Positions 18,111 to 27,827 of a stretch of DNA of 64,000 nucleotides are shown here, piece after piece. This DNA is from Fidelibacterota bacterium. GTDB lineage: Bacteria; Pseudomonadota; Alphaproteobacteria; Rhodospirillales; Rhodospirillaceae. The notes below the pieces were generated by a model. The model worked only from the letters and a program-made list of their open reading frames with translations, was not told the origin of the DNA and did no database searches. Every line of letters begins with the position of its first letter. Within the stretch, counting starts at the first letter, position 1. The stretch covers positions 248,001 through 312,000 of the forward strand of contig CANJMF010000002.1 in assembly GCA_947475895.1 (NCBI GenBank), in the 5' to 3' direction. Position numbers and translations under genes: made by a program.

Positions 18111-18628
18111 TTCCTTGCTTCCAAACGGCCCAGCGCGCGCGCGACCTTATCGAGGATCGCATTCACCATGCGCGGTTCCGGGCCGTCATAGAAGGCGTGG
18201 CTCACGTCCACGAATTCCGCAATCGTAGCACCCGGCGGAATATCGGTGCGCTCCAACAATTCGGCGATGCCCGCGCGCAAAATCGCCCGCAACGTCATTT
18301 CGAGACGTTCCCACGGCCATTCGGCGGACACGGAATTTTTAATCATACCGTCCACATCATCGCCGCGGTTTTGCACCGTGCGTACAATATTGATGAACAG
18401 TTCACTATCGATCTCGGGCAGGTGAACGATGCTTTCCTGCGCGTTCTCATTTTCAGTCACACCGAAGCCGCCGGTACGCCCGATCAGAAAATCTTTGATC
18501 ACCTGATCCGGCGAATTGTCCGTCGCTTCGATTTGATACAACGCCTGCACGGCCGCGAGCCTTGCAGCATTGCGGCGTAAGGGATCGTGATCCGGTACAG
18601 CGCCGGATGAAGTTGCGTCAGCCATCAT
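18107..18628 (-). CDS. nusB: Transcription antitermination factor NusB
   Basis: All-helical NusB partner of NusE/S10 in rRNA antitermination, 173 residues. Family elements are RLAAVQALYQIEAT, LEMTLRAILRAGIAELLERTD, and IAEFVDVSHAFYDGPEPRMVNA with LDKVAR at the end. It begins with two Met codons; either start is possible. It lies three bases downstream of ribH and overlaps thiL by four, giving the common alphaproteobacterial set ribH-nusB-thiL. Confidence 0.94.
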   Translation of the reverse strand: MMADATSSGAVPDHDPLRRNAARLAAVQALYQIEATDNSPDQVIKDFLIGRTGGFGVTENENAQESIVHLPEIDSELFINIVRTVQNRGDDVDGMIKNSVSAEWPWERLEMTLRAILRAGIAELLERTDIPPGATIAEFVDVSHAFYDGPEPRMVNAILDKVARALGRLEARK

Positions 18629-18631
18629 GAA

Positions 18632-19084
18632 TCACTGAATCCCGAAATCGACTTTTACATCGATCATGCGCAAGCACGCACGCGCTGCCCGTCCGCCGAC
18701 ATCGCCGCGTTTTGGGTCGGCGCGATCTTGCGCCAGCTCCCACGTCGGGCACGTCAGAATGCCGTTGCCCGAAGGCACCTTAAGATCGAGGGTCACGCGC
18801 GCGACCCCCGCCATCGACTCATTGCACACATATTCATAGTGATCGGTTTCGCCTTTGACCGCGCAACCGAGGGCAATGAAACCGTCGTAGCGCTGACCGG
18901 CGCGGCGGTCCGGGTGCATGCCGAACATGGCAGCCGCCGGCAATTCCAGAATCCCCGGAACGGTCACGATATCGAATTTGACTTTAGCGGCAGTCAGAAC
19001 GTCGGTCGCGCCTTTGAGAAGATCGTTGGCGATCTCCTCGTAAAAGCGCGACTCAACAATCAAAATATAGGGCGCGGTCGACAT
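18632..19084 (-). CDS. ribH: 6,7-dimethyl-8-ribityllumazine synthase
   Basis: Condenses the RibD pathway product with dihydroxybutanone phosphate from RibB. The 150-residue protein shows ILIVESRFYEEIANDLLKGA, VPGILELPAAA, and GCAVKGETDHYEYVCNESM, the substrate-binding loop with the catalytic His. AAGG lies upstream of the ATG. It is first in the minus-strand block and so is separated from ribD-ribE-ribB, which face it; the usual order would place it directly after ribB on the same strand. Confidence 0.95.
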   Translation of the reverse strand: MSTAPYILIVESRFYEEIANDLLKGATDVLTAAKVKFDIVTVPGILELPAAAMFGMHPDRRAGQRYDGFIALGCAVKGETDHYEYVCNESMAGVARVTLDLKVPSGNGILTCPTWELAQDRADPKRGDVGGRAARACLRMIDVKVDFGIQ

Positions 19085-19150
19085 GGCGCCTTTATGTCAC
19101 CGTCGGCCAAAGTCCGCTACTAGCAATCCTGCGGTTTAATCGCCTTACGC

Positions 19151-19486
19151 TTAGTCGTTCTTGGGAAGCGTTAAAGGTTCGGGTTTTGGATCGGCGGGCT
19201 TTGCCGATTCCGGCCCTGTCAACACGGCCGGGAAGGGCAGTTGAATGCTACCAGATTGGCGAAAGCATTCTTCTTTCACCGCCGCGAGAACCTTGCCTGT
19301 GGGCAAACGACAATTGCCGGGACCGACCTGATATCCGCGTTTGCAATTTTCGCCGTCGACGTACGGATAGAATTCGCCCTTTTGATTGATGCAATAGGAC
19401 GGCGCGTCGTTCACCGCTGCCGAAGCCGGAACGACAATCGTGGAAACCACGAGCAAACATGAACCTGCGATCAAAAGTGTACGCAT
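19151..19486 (-). CDS. Small secreted protein with four cysteines
   Basis: A 111-residue exported protein. AGGAG precedes ATG 19486, which starts the Sec signal peptide MRTLLIAGSCLLVVSTIVV, with cleavage likely at A-S-A-A. The mature part has four cysteines (SYCINQ, GENCKRG, GNCRLP, EECFRQ), suggesting two disulfides, and a Pro/Lys-rich tail. A longer frame to 19516 is rejected because of the ribosome site. No family recognised. Confidence 0.65.
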   Translation of the reverse strand: MRTLLIAGSCLLVVSTIVVPASAAVNDAPSYCINQKGEFYPYVDGENCKRGYQVGPGNCRLPTGKVLAAVKEECFRQSGSIQLPFPAVLTGPESAKPADPKPEPLTLPKND

Positions 19487-19614
19487 GACAAACTCCTCGT
19501 ATAGCGACACCGTCATGCACCCATAACGCGGATATGCGAGGTCGGTTCCGCTTCCCCTCGGTTTGAGGTAGTCTTGTAGCGATGATTCACTACTTTTTGG
19601 CGTAGCGAGACTCG

Positions 19615-20130
19615 ATGAAACGCGTGATCGTGATCCTGGTTGTGATGCTGCTCGTCGCCGGCGGAGCGGGTGGGTTGATCATGCTGGGCATCGTCCCCAA
19701 CCCCTTTACTCCAAAAGGCGCCGCGCTATCGGCTTCGGAGCAAGCGGCCGCGGCTGCCGATGCCAACAAACATAAGTTCCAGGCACCAATCGTCGCCTAC
19801 TCAATTGTGAAAATCCCGGACCTGATCGTGCCCGTGATCTCGGGAGGGCGCGTTCAACGGCGCGTATTCATTACCTGCCGGATTCAGGGAACGTCGAAAG
19901 AGCACGAAAAAGATATCAAAGACGGCATTCAGCGCTTCCGGGGCGAGGTGATCGACGACTTTGTGCCGTTTTTACAGGCTTACTTCGAGCAGCACGACGC
20001 CCTCGATCTGCTTTTGATCAAGGAAAAGCTTTTGGGGCATGCCAAGCATGTATTCGGCGACTCAGTGGTTCAGGATGTACTCCTGATTAACATCTTCGAA
20101 CAAAACGGCGGCGGCTTACCGCCCCAATAA
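19615..20130 (+). CDS. FliL-like membrane protein
   Basis: A 171-residue protein with one N-terminal membrane helix (residues 2-25), a short Ala-rich linker and a periplasmic domain. That domain has beta strands VQRRVFITCRI and a long amphipathic helix region, ending VVQDVLLINIFEQNGGG, as in FliL C-termini. FliL associates with the flagellar stator. No flagellar gene is adjacent, so the assignment rests on topology and the C-terminal pattern. A GC hairpin (20131-20136 with 20147-20152) directly follows the stop. Confidence 0.55.
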   Translation: MKRVIVILVVMLLVAGGAGGLIMLGIVPNPFTPKGAALSASEQAAAAADANKHKFQAPIVAYSIVKIPDLIVPVISGGRVQRRVFITCRIQGTSKEHEKDIKDGIQRFRGEVIDDFVPFLQAYFEQHDALDLLLIKEKLLGHAKHVFGDSVVQDVLLINIFEQNGGGLPPQ

Positions 20131-20352
20131 GGCCGGCGACGGCTCCCCGGCCAAAACCCTGGAATATTCGAATTTCGGCGGCCTATACGGCGGCGAACGG
20201 CGAGGCGGCTGTTGCGCAGGCGAACTCGTTCTGGCACTCTGCCGCGCGTTTGCGGGGGAAGAGCCGCATCCTGTTGGTTAAGCATCTGACAACAGTAGTA
20301 TTTTTGGCCCTAGCCCGGGCCATGCAGTCTCACGAATCACCACGGGGTATAT

Positions 20353-22440
20353 ATGACTAACCTGGAACTTCTGGTCCTCGCTTGCGGCGTGCTGGCCGTG
20401 CTGTACGGCATTTTCGGCATTACCCGCATTCTGAGGAAATCGACTGGCAACGAGCGCATGCAAGAAATTGCGGCCGCCATTCAGGAAGGCGCAGCCGCCT
20501 ATCTGAACCGCCAGTACACGACGATCGGCATCGCCGGTGTGGTCGTGGCAATCATCCTCGCTTTCACGCTGGGCTTTAAAGTGGCCATCGGCTTCGTGAT
20601 CGGCGCAGTGCTCTCGGGCGTTGCCGGTTACGTGGGCATGAACGTGTCGGTCCGCGCTAACGTGCGCACGGCCGCTGCGGCGAAAGACGGCGGCCTCAAA
20701 GCCGCTCACGCCGTTGCCTTCCAGTCGGGCGCCATCACCGGCCTCTTGGTGGTCGGTCTCGGCCTCCTCGGCGTCGCCGGTTACTACATCGTCCTGAAGG
20801 GCATTCCGGGCATTGAGCAACGCGAAGTTCTCGACGGCCTCGTGGCCCTCAGCTTCGGCGCCTCGCTCATCTCGATCTTCGCCCGTCTCGGCGGCGGCAT
20901 CTTCACCAAAGGCGCCGACGTCGGCGCCGATCTCGTCGGCAAAGTTGAAGCAGGTATTCCCGAAGATGATCCGCGCAACCCGGCCGTCATCGCCGACAAC
21001 GTGGGCGACAACGTCGGCGATTGCGCCGGTATGGCCGCCGACTTGTTCGAAACCTATGCGGTGACCATCGTCGCCACCATGCTTTTGGGCTCGATCTATT
21101 TCGCTGGCGACATGAGCACCAGCGCGATGATCTATCCGCTCGTCGTCGGCGGCGTGTGCATTATCGCTTCGGTGATCGGCACATTCTTCTCGGGCATCGG
21201 CTCCAACGGCAAGATCATGGCTGCGCTCTATCGCGGCTTTATCGTCACCGCCGTTATCTCGGCGATCCTGATCGTCCTGATCACGAACCTCATGTTCGCC
21301 GATGGTTTGATCACCAACGACGGCCGCGTCATTACAGCCATGAACCTCAATCAATGCGCGTTCGTGGGCCTGATCGTGACGGGTCTGATCATCTGGATCA
21401 CTGAGTACTACACCGGCACCAACTTCCGTCCGGTGCGCAGTGTGGCTCAGGCGTCCACGACCGGTCACGGCACCAACATCATCCAAGGTCTCGCGATCTC
21501 GATGGAAGCGTGCGCTCTGCCGGTTCTGGTGATCTCGGTCGGCATCATCACGTCGTTCACCGTCGCCGGCCTGTTCGGCCTCGCGGTCTCGGCCACGACT
21601 ATGCTGGCGCTCGCCGGTACGGTTGTCGCACTCGACGCTTACGGTCCGGTCACCGACAACGCCGGCGGTATCGCCGAAATGTCGCACCTGCCGAAAGAAG
21701 TCCGTGTTGTCACCGACGCGCTCGACGCTGTTGGGAACACCACGAAAGCCGTGACCAAGGGCTACGCGATCGGTTCCGCCGCGCTTGCGGCACTGGTGCT
21801 GTTCGCTGCCTACACGGAAGATCTGAAGCACTTCTTCGGCGACCTCGACATCCGCTTTGAGTTGTCGAACCCGTACGTCGTCGTCGGCTTGTTCATCGGT
21901 GGCTTGCTCCCGTACCTGTTCGGCGCTCTCGGCATGCAAGCCGTGGGTCGCGCAGCGGGTGCCGTCGTGAACGAAGTGCGCCGTCAGTTCCGCGAAATCC
22001 CGGGCATCATGGCCGGCACTGCGAAACCCGATTACGGCCGCGCGGTCGACATGCTCACCAAAGCTGCCATCAAGGAAATGATCATTCCCTCGATGCTGCC
22101 GGTGCTGTCGCCGATCGTGCTGTATTTCGTCGTGAACTTCTTCGCGGGGCAGGCGGAAGCCTTCACCGCCGTTGGCGCCATGCTGCTCGGCACCATCGTG
22201 ACCGGCATCTTCGTCGCCATCTCGATGACCTCGGGCGGCGGCGCTTGGGATAACGCCAAGAAGTACATCGAAGACGGCCACCACGGCGGCAAAGGTTCGG
22301 AAGCTCACAAAGCAGCCGTGACCGGCGACACCGTCGGCGATCCGTACAAAGACACGGCGGGTCCCGCCGTGAACCCGATGATCAAGATCACTAACATCGT
22401 GGCACTCTTGCTGCTCGCGGCGTTGGCGCGCGCGCTCTAA
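20353..22440 (+). CDS. hppA: K+-independent proton-translocating pyrophosphatase
   Basis: Integral membrane enzyme that couples pyrophosphate hydrolysis to proton export, 695 residues with about 15-16 helices. The substrate site [20 protein letters not shown] and the [19 protein letters not shown] motif are intact, as is DNAGGIAEM. The diagnostic position reads [16 protein letters not shown]: Lys in place of Ala marks the K+-independent subclass. It stands alone between a FliL-like gene and bamE and ends at a clear intrinsic terminator. Such pumps help energy economy at low ATP or under anoxia. Confidence 0.95.
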   Translation: MTNLELLVLACGVLAVLYGIFGITRILRKSTGNERMQEIAAAIQEGAAAYLNRQYTTIGIAGVVVAIILAFTLGFKVAIGFVIGAVLSGVAGYVGMNVSVRANVRTAAAAKDGGLKAAHAVAFQSGAITGLLVVGLGLLGVAGYYIVLKGIPGIEQREVLDGLVALSFGASLISIFARLGGGIFTKGADVGADLVGKVEAGIPEDDPRNPAVIADNVGDNVGDCAGMAADLFETYAVTIVATMLLGSIYFAGDMSTSAMIYPLVVGGVCIIASVIGTFFSGIGSNGKIMAALYRGFIVTAVISAILIVLITNLMFADGLITNDGRVITAMNLNQCAFVGLIVTGLIIWITEYYTGTNFRPVRSVAQASTTGHGTNIIQGLAISMEACALPVLVISVGIITSFTVAGLFGLAVSATTMLALAGTVVALDAYGPVTDNAGGIAEMSHLPKEVRVVTDALDAVGNTTKAVTKGYAIGSAALAALVLFAAYTEDLKHFFGDLDIRFELSNPYVVVGLFIGGLLPYLFGALGMQAVGRAAGAVVNEVRRQFREIPGIMAGTAKPDYGRAVDMLTKAAIKEMIIPSMLPVLSPIVLYFVVNFFAGQAEAFTAVGAMLLGTIVTGIFVAISMTSGGGAWDNAKKYIEDGHHGGKGSEAHKAAVTGDTVGDPYKDTAGPAVNPMIKITNIVALLLLAALARAL

Positions 22441-22462
22441 TCAGCGCCGCTCCCTAAAACAG

Positions 22463-22494
22463 AAAGCCCCGATCGCAAGATCGGGGCTTTTTTG
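22463..22494 (+). terminator. Intrinsic terminator of hppA
   Basis: Perfect 12-bp stem AAAGCCCCGATC / GATCGGGGCTTT with a GCAA tetraloop, continuing into a T run (22488-22493). It lies 22 bases after the hppA stop. The minus-strand bamE gene ends 50 bp beyond, and the symmetric A/T flanks allow use in both directions. Confidence 0.9.
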
Positions 22495-22543
22495 TTGCCT
22501 GCTTTATTGGTCGGCCGTTTTACCGGCGAACCCGTTTCGCGCA

Positions 22544-22999
22544 TTATTGTTTCGGTTTGCCCGCGTCCACGCGGCCGATGTTGCCGACCAGCTGTTCGAT
22601 GAAGCTGTACTCACGGCCTTTGGTAGGCGTCTCGCGGCCCGACACTTGGACCGGCTGACCGTCTTCCAGGTCATAGCGACGCACATCGGCGAGGATGCCG
22701 CGGTTATCGAACGACAACGCGAAGATCGTGCGGTCGAGTTCGTGGTTGGGATAGAAAGCATACTGTGTCGTATGGGCGCTAATGTAATACCAGCGCTCGT
22801 CGTCGAAGATCGACGTCGCGGCCGGGGTGCCAAGCATCGCTTGAACGTCCTGGCGGGTCTGTTCACCGGGCGCAAGCTGCGACAACACTTCAGGGCGGGG
22901 CAGGTTGCCGCGCGCTTCGATGTCCTTGGCGCAGCCGTTCAACAGAAGGACCGACAGGCCCAGGCCGAGAACGACGGTATATTTGTTCATGGTATTCAT
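22544..22999 (-). CDS. bamE: Outer membrane assembly lipoprotein BamE (SmpA/OmlA)
   Basis: Accessory lipoprotein of the BAM complex. The 151-residue precursor has a lipoprotein signal ending L-L-L-N-G-C. The SmpA domain follows: LAPGEQTRQDVQAMLGTPAATS, DDERWYYIS and FDNRGILADVRRYDLEDG. Two Met codons (22999 and 22990) could each serve as start; both keep the signal intact. It is divergent from the CBP3-type chaperone gene at 23122, as in many alphaproteobacteria. Confidence 0.9.
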   Translation of the reverse strand: MNTMNKYTVVLGLGLSVLLLNGCAKDIEARGNLPRPEVLSQLAPGEQTRQDVQAMLGTPAATSIFDDERWYYISAHTTQYAFYPNHELDRTIFALSFDNRGILADVRRYDLEDGQPVQVSGRETPTKGREYSFIEQLVGNIGRVDAGKPKQ

Positions 23000-23121
23000 G
23001 CCCGCCGTATTATATCAGGCAGGCGCACATGCCCAGCCCCCTTTGTGTAATGGAGCCCAGGGGATCCATTGGGGGAAATTGTGGCAGCAACCGCGCGTAG
23101 TGATGTGATTAGGATTTCGCT

Positions 23122-23661
23122 GTGTTTTTAGCCCGCCTTTTTGGCCGCCGTTCACCCGCCGAAACTGCTGCCGTCAGCCTGTATCGGGCGGCGGTGGAGA
23201 AGGCGCGCGACCCCGTGTTCTATGCCGAGCTTGCCGTGCCCGACACGGTCAATGGGCGATTCGATATGATTGTGATCCACGTCATGCTGCTGTTTCGCCG
23301 TTTGCGGGGCGGCGGTGCTGCGGCTCATGCCACGAGCGAGGCTTTGCTGTCATTGATGTTCAGCGACATGGATCGCTCCTTGCGCGAGATGGGCGTGGGC
23401 GACATGAGCGTTGGCAAGCACGTCAAGAAGATGGCCAAGGCTTTTTATGGTCGCGCTGAAATGTACGAGGCCGGTCTTGAAGGTACGTCTGACGTTTTAG
23501 AAAGCGCGCTTACGGAAAACCTTTATCGCCACGAAGCAGCGCAGCCGGCTTCACGCGCGGCTATTGCCGCTTATATGAAGCGCCTGGATACGCACCTTGC
23601 CGCGCAAGCGGTTGAAGCGATAACCGGTGGCGCAGCAAACTTTCAAATTCCGGTGAAGTGA
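23122..23661 (+). CDS. Ubiquinol-cytochrome c chaperone (CBP3) family protein
   Basis: A 179-residue protein with GTG start. It matches the CBP3/Ubiq_cyt_C_chap family, which in mitochondria assists cytochrome b assembly: AVSLYRAAVEKARDPVFYAELAVPDTVNGRFDMIV-type N-terminus, then LMFSDMDRSLREMGVGDMSVGKHVKKMAKAFYGR. It has no membrane segment. The stop overlaps the start of the DUF177 gene (TGATG), indicating coupling; this pair is a standard alphaproteobacterial arrangement next to bamE. Confidence 0.88.
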   Translation: MFLARLFGRRSPAETAAVSLYRAAVEKARDPVFYAELAVPDTVNGRFDMIVIHVMLLFRRLRGGGAAAHATSEALLSLMFSDMDRSLREMGVGDMSVGKHVKKMAKAFYGRAEMYEAGLEGTSDVLESALTENLYRHEAAQPASRAAIAAYMKRLDTHLAAQAVEAITGGAANFQIPVK

Positions 23662-24215
23662 TGTCGCTTCCCGAACCTGAATTCTCTTTTTCCATCGATC
23701 TCATGGCGCTGTCGCCATCTGGCCGCACCTATACGATCACCGCCGACACCGATGCGCGCGCGCGCGCCGCTAAGCGCCTGGGTCTCCAAGCGCTCGAAAA
23801 GCTGACGGCTCAGTTCGAGGTTATTCCGGACGGCACGGGTGCGAAGGTCACGGGGCGCGTGGAAGCCGACGTCGTGCAACGCTGCGTGGTAAGCTTGGCC
23901 CCTGTGCCCGCCCATGTCGGCGAGGACGTCGCAGTTACATTCGCGCCGCCGCCCAGCGAGGTCAAAAAGCACGACGACGATGACGAGGAAGAAATCCTGG
24001 AAAACGAGGGGGTCGACCCCCCGGAGCTCCTGGTGGACGGGCGAATCGATCTGGGCGAGCTGGCCGTCAGCCAGGTCGCCTTGGGCCTAAATCCCTACCC
24101 ACGGGCGCCTGGGGCCGCTTTTGAGCCGTCTAAATGGGGGGTCGGGGGTGAAACCGTCGATCCGGCTAGCCCTTTTGCCGCTTTAGCCAAGCTAAAGGCC
24201 CCAAACCCGAAATAG
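23661..24215 (+). CDS. DUF177 (YceD-like) protein
   Basis: A 184-residue protein of the YceD/DUF177 family, linked to large-subunit ribosomal RNA handling and regularly encoded before rpmF, as here. The N-terminal part is a beta-rich domain, the middle has VQRCVVSLAPVPAHV where the family keeps a cysteine, then an acidic low-complexity stretch (HDDDDEEEILENE). The C-terminal part contains DLGELAVSQVALGLNPYPR. It overlaps the CBP3-type gene by one base at TGATG; a GTG three bases earlier is less likely. rpmF begins 115 bp later. Confidence 0.85.
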   Translation: MSLPEPEFSFSIDLMALSPSGRTYTITADTDARARAAKRLGLQALEKLTAQFEVIPDGTGAKVTGRVEADVVQRCVVSLAPVPAHVGEDVAVTFAPPPSEVKKHDDDDEEEILENEGVDPPELLVDGRIDLGELAVSQVALGLNPYPRAPGAAFEPSKWGVGGETVDPASPFAALAKLKAPNPK

Positions 24216-24330
24216 GCCAAAGTTGCTTGCGTAGCAGGGTCTTTTTCGCTATTTAGCGCTGCCTTTCCGGTCGCCTTTAGCGTCCTTGGCGCACTGCTTG
24301 CGACGGCATTATCACACGAAAGATTGAATT

Positions 24331-24516
24331 ATGGCGGTTCCTAAGAAGAAAGTTTCCAAGTCGCGTCGTGACATGCGCCGCTCGCATCATGCCCTCAAGG
24401 GCACGACGTCTCAGGAATGCCCGAACTGCGGTGAGCTGAAACTCCCGCACCACGTTTGCGGCTCTTGCGGTTATTACGACGGTCGTGAGACCAGCAAATC
24501 TGAAGCTGTCGCCTAG
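24331..24516 (+). CDS. rpmF: 50S ribosomal protein L32
   Basis: A 61-residue basic protein starting [20 protein letters not shown], with an intact zinc-ribbon: [20 protein letters not shown] supplies four cysteines (the zinc-binding C+ form). It precedes plsX by 103 bp, the classic rpmF-plsX-fabH linkage that ties ribosome and membrane lipid synthesis. Confidence 0.96.
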   Translation: MAVPKKKVSKSRRDMRRSHHALKGTTSQECPNCGELKLPHHVCGSCGYYDGRETSKSEAVA

Positions 24517-24619
24517 CGCGCGCTGGCACTATACACTCGGTGCGTGCCGCCAACGCCTTCTTTGATGTGGGCCCAACGCGGCGGCATCGCTGCGAGGCGC
24601 AATCGGTCGGGGGGACCCA

Positions 24620-25696
24620 GTGAGCGCGGCCTTCACGCTATCGATCGACGCCATGGGTGGCGACAAAGCGCCCGACATCGTTATTAAGGGTGTCGCGCTT
24701 GCGCACATCCGTTATCCCAACGTTCAGTTCCAGCTGCACGGCGATGAGGCCAAACTCAAGCCGCTGCTCGCACAGGAAAAGAAACTCGAATCCTGCTGCA
24801 CGATCCGTCACACCGATCAGGTGGTGACCAACGACGCGAAGCCGAGCCAAGCTCTGCGTCAGGGCCGTAACAGCAGCATGTGGAAAGCCATCGAAGCCGT
24901 GAAGAACGGCGAAGCTGCCGGCGTCGTCTCCGCCGGCAACACCGGCGCGCTCATGGCCATGGCCCGACTCATTTTGCGCTCGCTGCCAGGCATCGACCGC
25001 CCCGCGATTTGCGCGCTGGTTCCCACGCGCAACGGCGAAACCGCCATGCTCGATCTCGGCGCCAATGCCGAATGCGATGCGCGCAACTTGGTTGAGTTCG
25101 CCATCATGGGCGAATGCTTCGCCCGCGCGCTTCTCGGTCTTGAGCGGCCCAAGGTTGGTCTTTTGAATATCGGTTCGGAAGATCTCAAGGGCACGCACAT
25201 GCTGCGCGAAGTTAGCCAGACGTTGCGTGAATCGCATCTCGATTTAGAATTTAAAGGCTTCGTTGAAGGCGACGACATCGCCGCCGGTACCGTGGACGTC
25301 GTCGTTACCGACGGCTTTACCGGAAACGTCGCGCTAAAGACCGCCGAAGGCACTGCCAAACTCGTGTTCGAATTCTTACGCATCGCCATCAAAAGCTCGT
25401 GGATCGCCAAGTTCGGGATGCTGTTCGCAAAGCCCGTGATTTTACAGGTGGTCGCCCGCGTCGATCCCCGCCGCTATAACGGCGCATTGTTTTTGGGCCT
25501 CAATGGCATTGTCGTGAAAAGCCACGGCGGCACCGACGCTGTCGGTTTTGCCAATGCGATCGGTAATGCGGTGGATATGGTTTCACGCGATCTGAATCGT
25601 CACATCGCGCTCGACCTTGAACGCTTGCGCGCTGAGCAAGCCGCGGCGCGGCCTGCGCCGGACGTCCCACCTGAAGCCGGACTCGCCACGCAATGA
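24620..25696 (+). CDS. plsX: Phosphate acyltransferase PlsX
   Basis: Converts acyl-ACP to acyl-phosphate for phosphatidic acid synthesis by PlsY. The 358-residue protein begins at GTG 24620, with a G-rich ribosome site (GGGGGGA) before it. Family blocks: [66 protein letters not shown] and a C-terminal [13 protein letters not shown]. The stop overlaps the fabH start by four bases (ATGA), so the two are coupled. Confidence 0.95.
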   Translation: MSAAFTLSIDAMGGDKAPDIVIKGVALAHIRYPNVQFQLHGDEAKLKPLLAQEKKLESCCTIRHTDQVVTNDAKPSQALRQGRNSSMWKAIEAVKNGEAAGVVSAGNTGALMAMARLILRSLPGIDRPAICALVPTRNGETAMLDLGANAECDARNLVEFAIMGECFARALLGLERPKVGLLNIGSEDLKGTHMLREVSQTLRESHLDLEFKGFVEGDDIAAGTVDVVVTDGFTGNVALKTAEGTAKLVFEFLRIAIKSSWIAKFGMLFAKPVILQVVARVDPRRYNGALFLGLNGIVVKSHGGTDAVGFANAIGNAVDMVSRDLNRHIALDLERLRAEQAAARPAPDVPPEAGLATQ

Positions 25697-26664
25697 TCCG
25701 CTCGGTGATTCGCGGCGTCGGCGCCTACCTGCCGCAAAAAATCATGACCAACGCCGATCTCGCCAAGATCGTCGATACGTCCGATGAGTGGATCGTCGAA
25801 CGCAGCGGCATTCGTCAGCGTCACATCGCCGCCGAGGGCGAGTACACGTCCGACCTCGCCATTGCCGCCGCAAAAAAAGCGCTCGCGATGGCTGGACGCG
25901 AAGGCACGGACATCGATCTCTTTGTCGTCGCCACATCAACACCCGACGATACGTTTCCTTCAACCGCATCGAAAGTGCAGGGCGCTATTGGCAAGCCCGG
26001 CGCGCCGTCGTTCGACGTGCAAGCGGTGTGTTCAGGTTTCATCTACGGCCTCGCTGTCGCCGATAATTTTGTGCGCGCGGGTCAAAGCAAATGCGCCATG
26101 GTCATTGGCGCTGAAATTTTCTCACGCATTCTCGATTGGAAAGACCGCACCACCTGCGTGCTGTTCGGTGACGGCGCGGGCGCCGTTGTGCTGACGGCGG
26201 AAGAGGGGAAGGGCGACACCTCCGATCGCGGCATCCTTTCGACGCATCTTCATTCCGATGGTCGCCATCACGACATGCTCTACGTCGACGGCGGCGTTTC
26301 GACCACGCAGACCACCGGCCTTTTGCGCATGAAGGGCAAAGAGGTCTTTCGCCATGCCGTCGTCAATCTGGCCGACGCGGTGCGCGAAGCGCTGGCAGCC
26401 AACAACATGACCATCGACGATGTGGACTGGTTGGTGCCGCACCAAGCCAACCGCCGCATTCTGGATTCCACGGCCCATAAGCTCGGACTCGATCCGGCAA
26501 AAGTCGTCATCACGGTGGACCAACACGCCAACACCTCGGCGGCCTCGATCCCTCTAGCGCTCAATGCGGCGGTCCAAGACGGGCGAATCAAACCCGGCCA
26601 AATCCTCCTCCTGGAGGCCATGGGCGGCGGTTTTACCTGGGGCTCAGCCCTCGTGAGAATGTAG
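25693..26664 (+). CDS. fabH: Beta-ketoacyl-ACP synthase III
   Basis: Starts fatty acid synthesis by condensing acetyl-CoA with malonyl-ACP. The 323-residue protein has the complete catalytic triad: Cys in [12 protein letters not shown], His in VPHQANRRI and Asn in [10 protein letters not shown]. The N-terminus carries [21 protein letters not shown] and [10 protein letters not shown]. It overlaps plsX by four bases. A 133-bp gap with a possible promoter separates it from ihfA. Confidence 0.96.
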   Translation: MIRSVIRGVGAYLPQKIMTNADLAKIVDTSDEWIVERSGIRQRHIAAEGEYTSDLAIAAAKKALAMAGREGTDIDLFVVATSTPDDTFPSTASKVQGAIGKPGAPSFDVQAVCSGFIYGLAVADNFVRAGQSKCAMVIGAEIFSRILDWKDRTTCVLFGDGAGAVVLTAEEGKGDTSDRGILSTHLHSDGRHHDMLYVDGGVSTTQTTGLLRMKGKEVFRHAVVNLADAVREALAANNMTIDDVDWLVPHQANRRILDSTAHKLGLDPAKVVITVDQHANTSAASIPLALNAAVQDGRIKPGQILLLEAMGGGFTWGSALVRM

Positions 26665-26733
26665 GATTTCCCAGGATTTCAGCCTCTGCGCGAGGGATTC
26701 CCCTAAGGCCTTGGCGAATATAGATAACCTGAC

Positions 26734-26762
26734 TTGACGACTTCCGGCCTTCAGAATAACCT
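26734..26762 (+). promoter_or_regulatory. Possible sigma-70 promoter of ihfA
   Basis: TTGACG (26734-26739) and TAACCT (26757-26762) with 17-bp spacing, 36 bases before the ihfA ATG. A short inverted repeat, ATAAC-n5-GTTAT (26756-26770), overlaps the -10 region and could be an operator. Assigned by eye only. Confidence 0.3.
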
Positions 26763-26797
26763 CTTGTTATCATGCTATTTCTCTGGGGCGGAGACCA

Positions 26798-27130
26798 ATG
26801 GGCGAAACCATTACCCGCGCGCAGCTAAGCGAAGCCATCTACCAAGAGGTTGGCCTATCGCGGAATGAGTCCGCAGACCTGTTGGAGCTGGTGCTGGGCG
26901 AGATCACCCAGGCGCTCCTGCGCGGCGAGACCGTCAAAATTTCCTCTTTTGGCAGCTTTTCTGTGCGCCAGAAGGGCCAACGCATTGGCCGCAATCCCAA
27001 GACCGGCGACGAAGTGCCGATCTTGCCGCGTAAAGTGCTGGTGTTTCGTCCGTCGCAGTTGCTCAAGGCGCGCATTCGCCAGGGACACAAGATCGCCCCG
27101 GCGGCGCCTACGGGCTCTAATAATCCGTGA
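26798..27130 (+). CDS. ihfA: Integration host factor alpha subunit
   Basis: DNA-bending HU/IHF family protein, 110 residues. Signature [23 protein letters not shown] with the intercalating proline in R-N-P-K-T-G, followed by [16 protein letters not shown]. The N-terminus [21 protein letters not shown] marks the alpha subunit. The stop (TGA) overlaps the ATG of the MerR-type gene by one base. The fabH-ihfA-merR order is typical of alphaproteobacteria. Confidence 0.95.
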   Translation: MGETITRAQLSEAIYQEVGLSRNESADLLELVLGEITQALLRGETVKISSFGSFSVRQKGQRIGRNPKTGDEVPILPRKVLVFRPSQLLKARIRQGHKIAPAAPTGSNNP

Positions 27131-27588
27131 TGAGCGAAGACACGCCGATCGCGGTTGTGCCGGAAGCCGACGACTTCCCGCAGCAGGATGATCGTCAGCG
27201 CCTCACGAAATCCGACGCGGCCTTCCGCACCATCAGCGAGGTCGCCGAAGAGTTGAACGTGCCGCAGCACGTGTTGCGTTTCTGGGAAACCAAATTCACA
27301 CAAATCCGTCCGCTGAAACGCGGCGGCGGCCGGCGCTATTATCGCCCGGAAGACGTTACGCTGCTCAAGCGCGTCCGCATGCTGTTGTACACCGACGGCA
27401 TGACCATTCGCGGCGTGCAAAAACTTTTGCGCGAAGGCCCGGCGAAATCCGTTGAACTCGCGTCAGCGGCACCGCCACAATCATTTAATCAAGCTTCGCC
27501 ACCCGCCAATCGCGCCCAGATGTCTTTGCTTTTGGCGGAACTTACCGCGCTGCGCGATGACCTGCGCGACGCGCTGAAAGCGGCTTAA
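27130..27588 (+). CDS. MerR family transcriptional regulator
   Basis: A 152-residue protein with an N-terminal winged-helix MerR domain: [25 protein letters not shown], then [25 protein letters not shown]. The C-terminal part is Ala/Pro-rich and ends in a helix ([19 protein letters not shown]) suitable for dimerisation. It lacks a recognisable effector domain. It is translated directly after ihfA (TGATG) and precedes tRNA-Pro, matching the conserved alphaproteobacterial order. Targets are unknown. Confidence 0.9.
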   Translation: MSEDTPIAVVPEADDFPQQDDRQRLTKSDAAFRTISEVAEELNVPQHVLRFWETKFTQIRPLKRGGGRRYYRPEDVTLLKRVRMLLYTDGMTIRGVQKLLREGPAKSVELASAAPPQSFNQASPPANRAQMSLLLAELTALRDDLRDALKAA

Positions 27589-27717
27589 GCCCGCTCAAAC
27601 CCTCGAAAATCGTGCGTTTTGTCGTCGTTTCGGCGGTTGTTTTGTCGTAACCCGACGCATATAGTGCCGCCGCTTTCCGGGCGTGGGCTGACGAGCCTGG
27701 CCGTGGAAAGCAACGGT

Positions 27718-27794
<77 letters not shown>

Positions 27795-27827
27795 TTTTTT
27801 CAAATCGCAATCGAGGAACATGTTCGG

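Noticed and set aside
20278-22308. 676-codon open frame on the minus strand opposite hppA
   Set aside because: It is antisense to a fully conserved pyrophosphatase; its His/Asp/Arg-rich composition is the mirror of GC-rich third positions.
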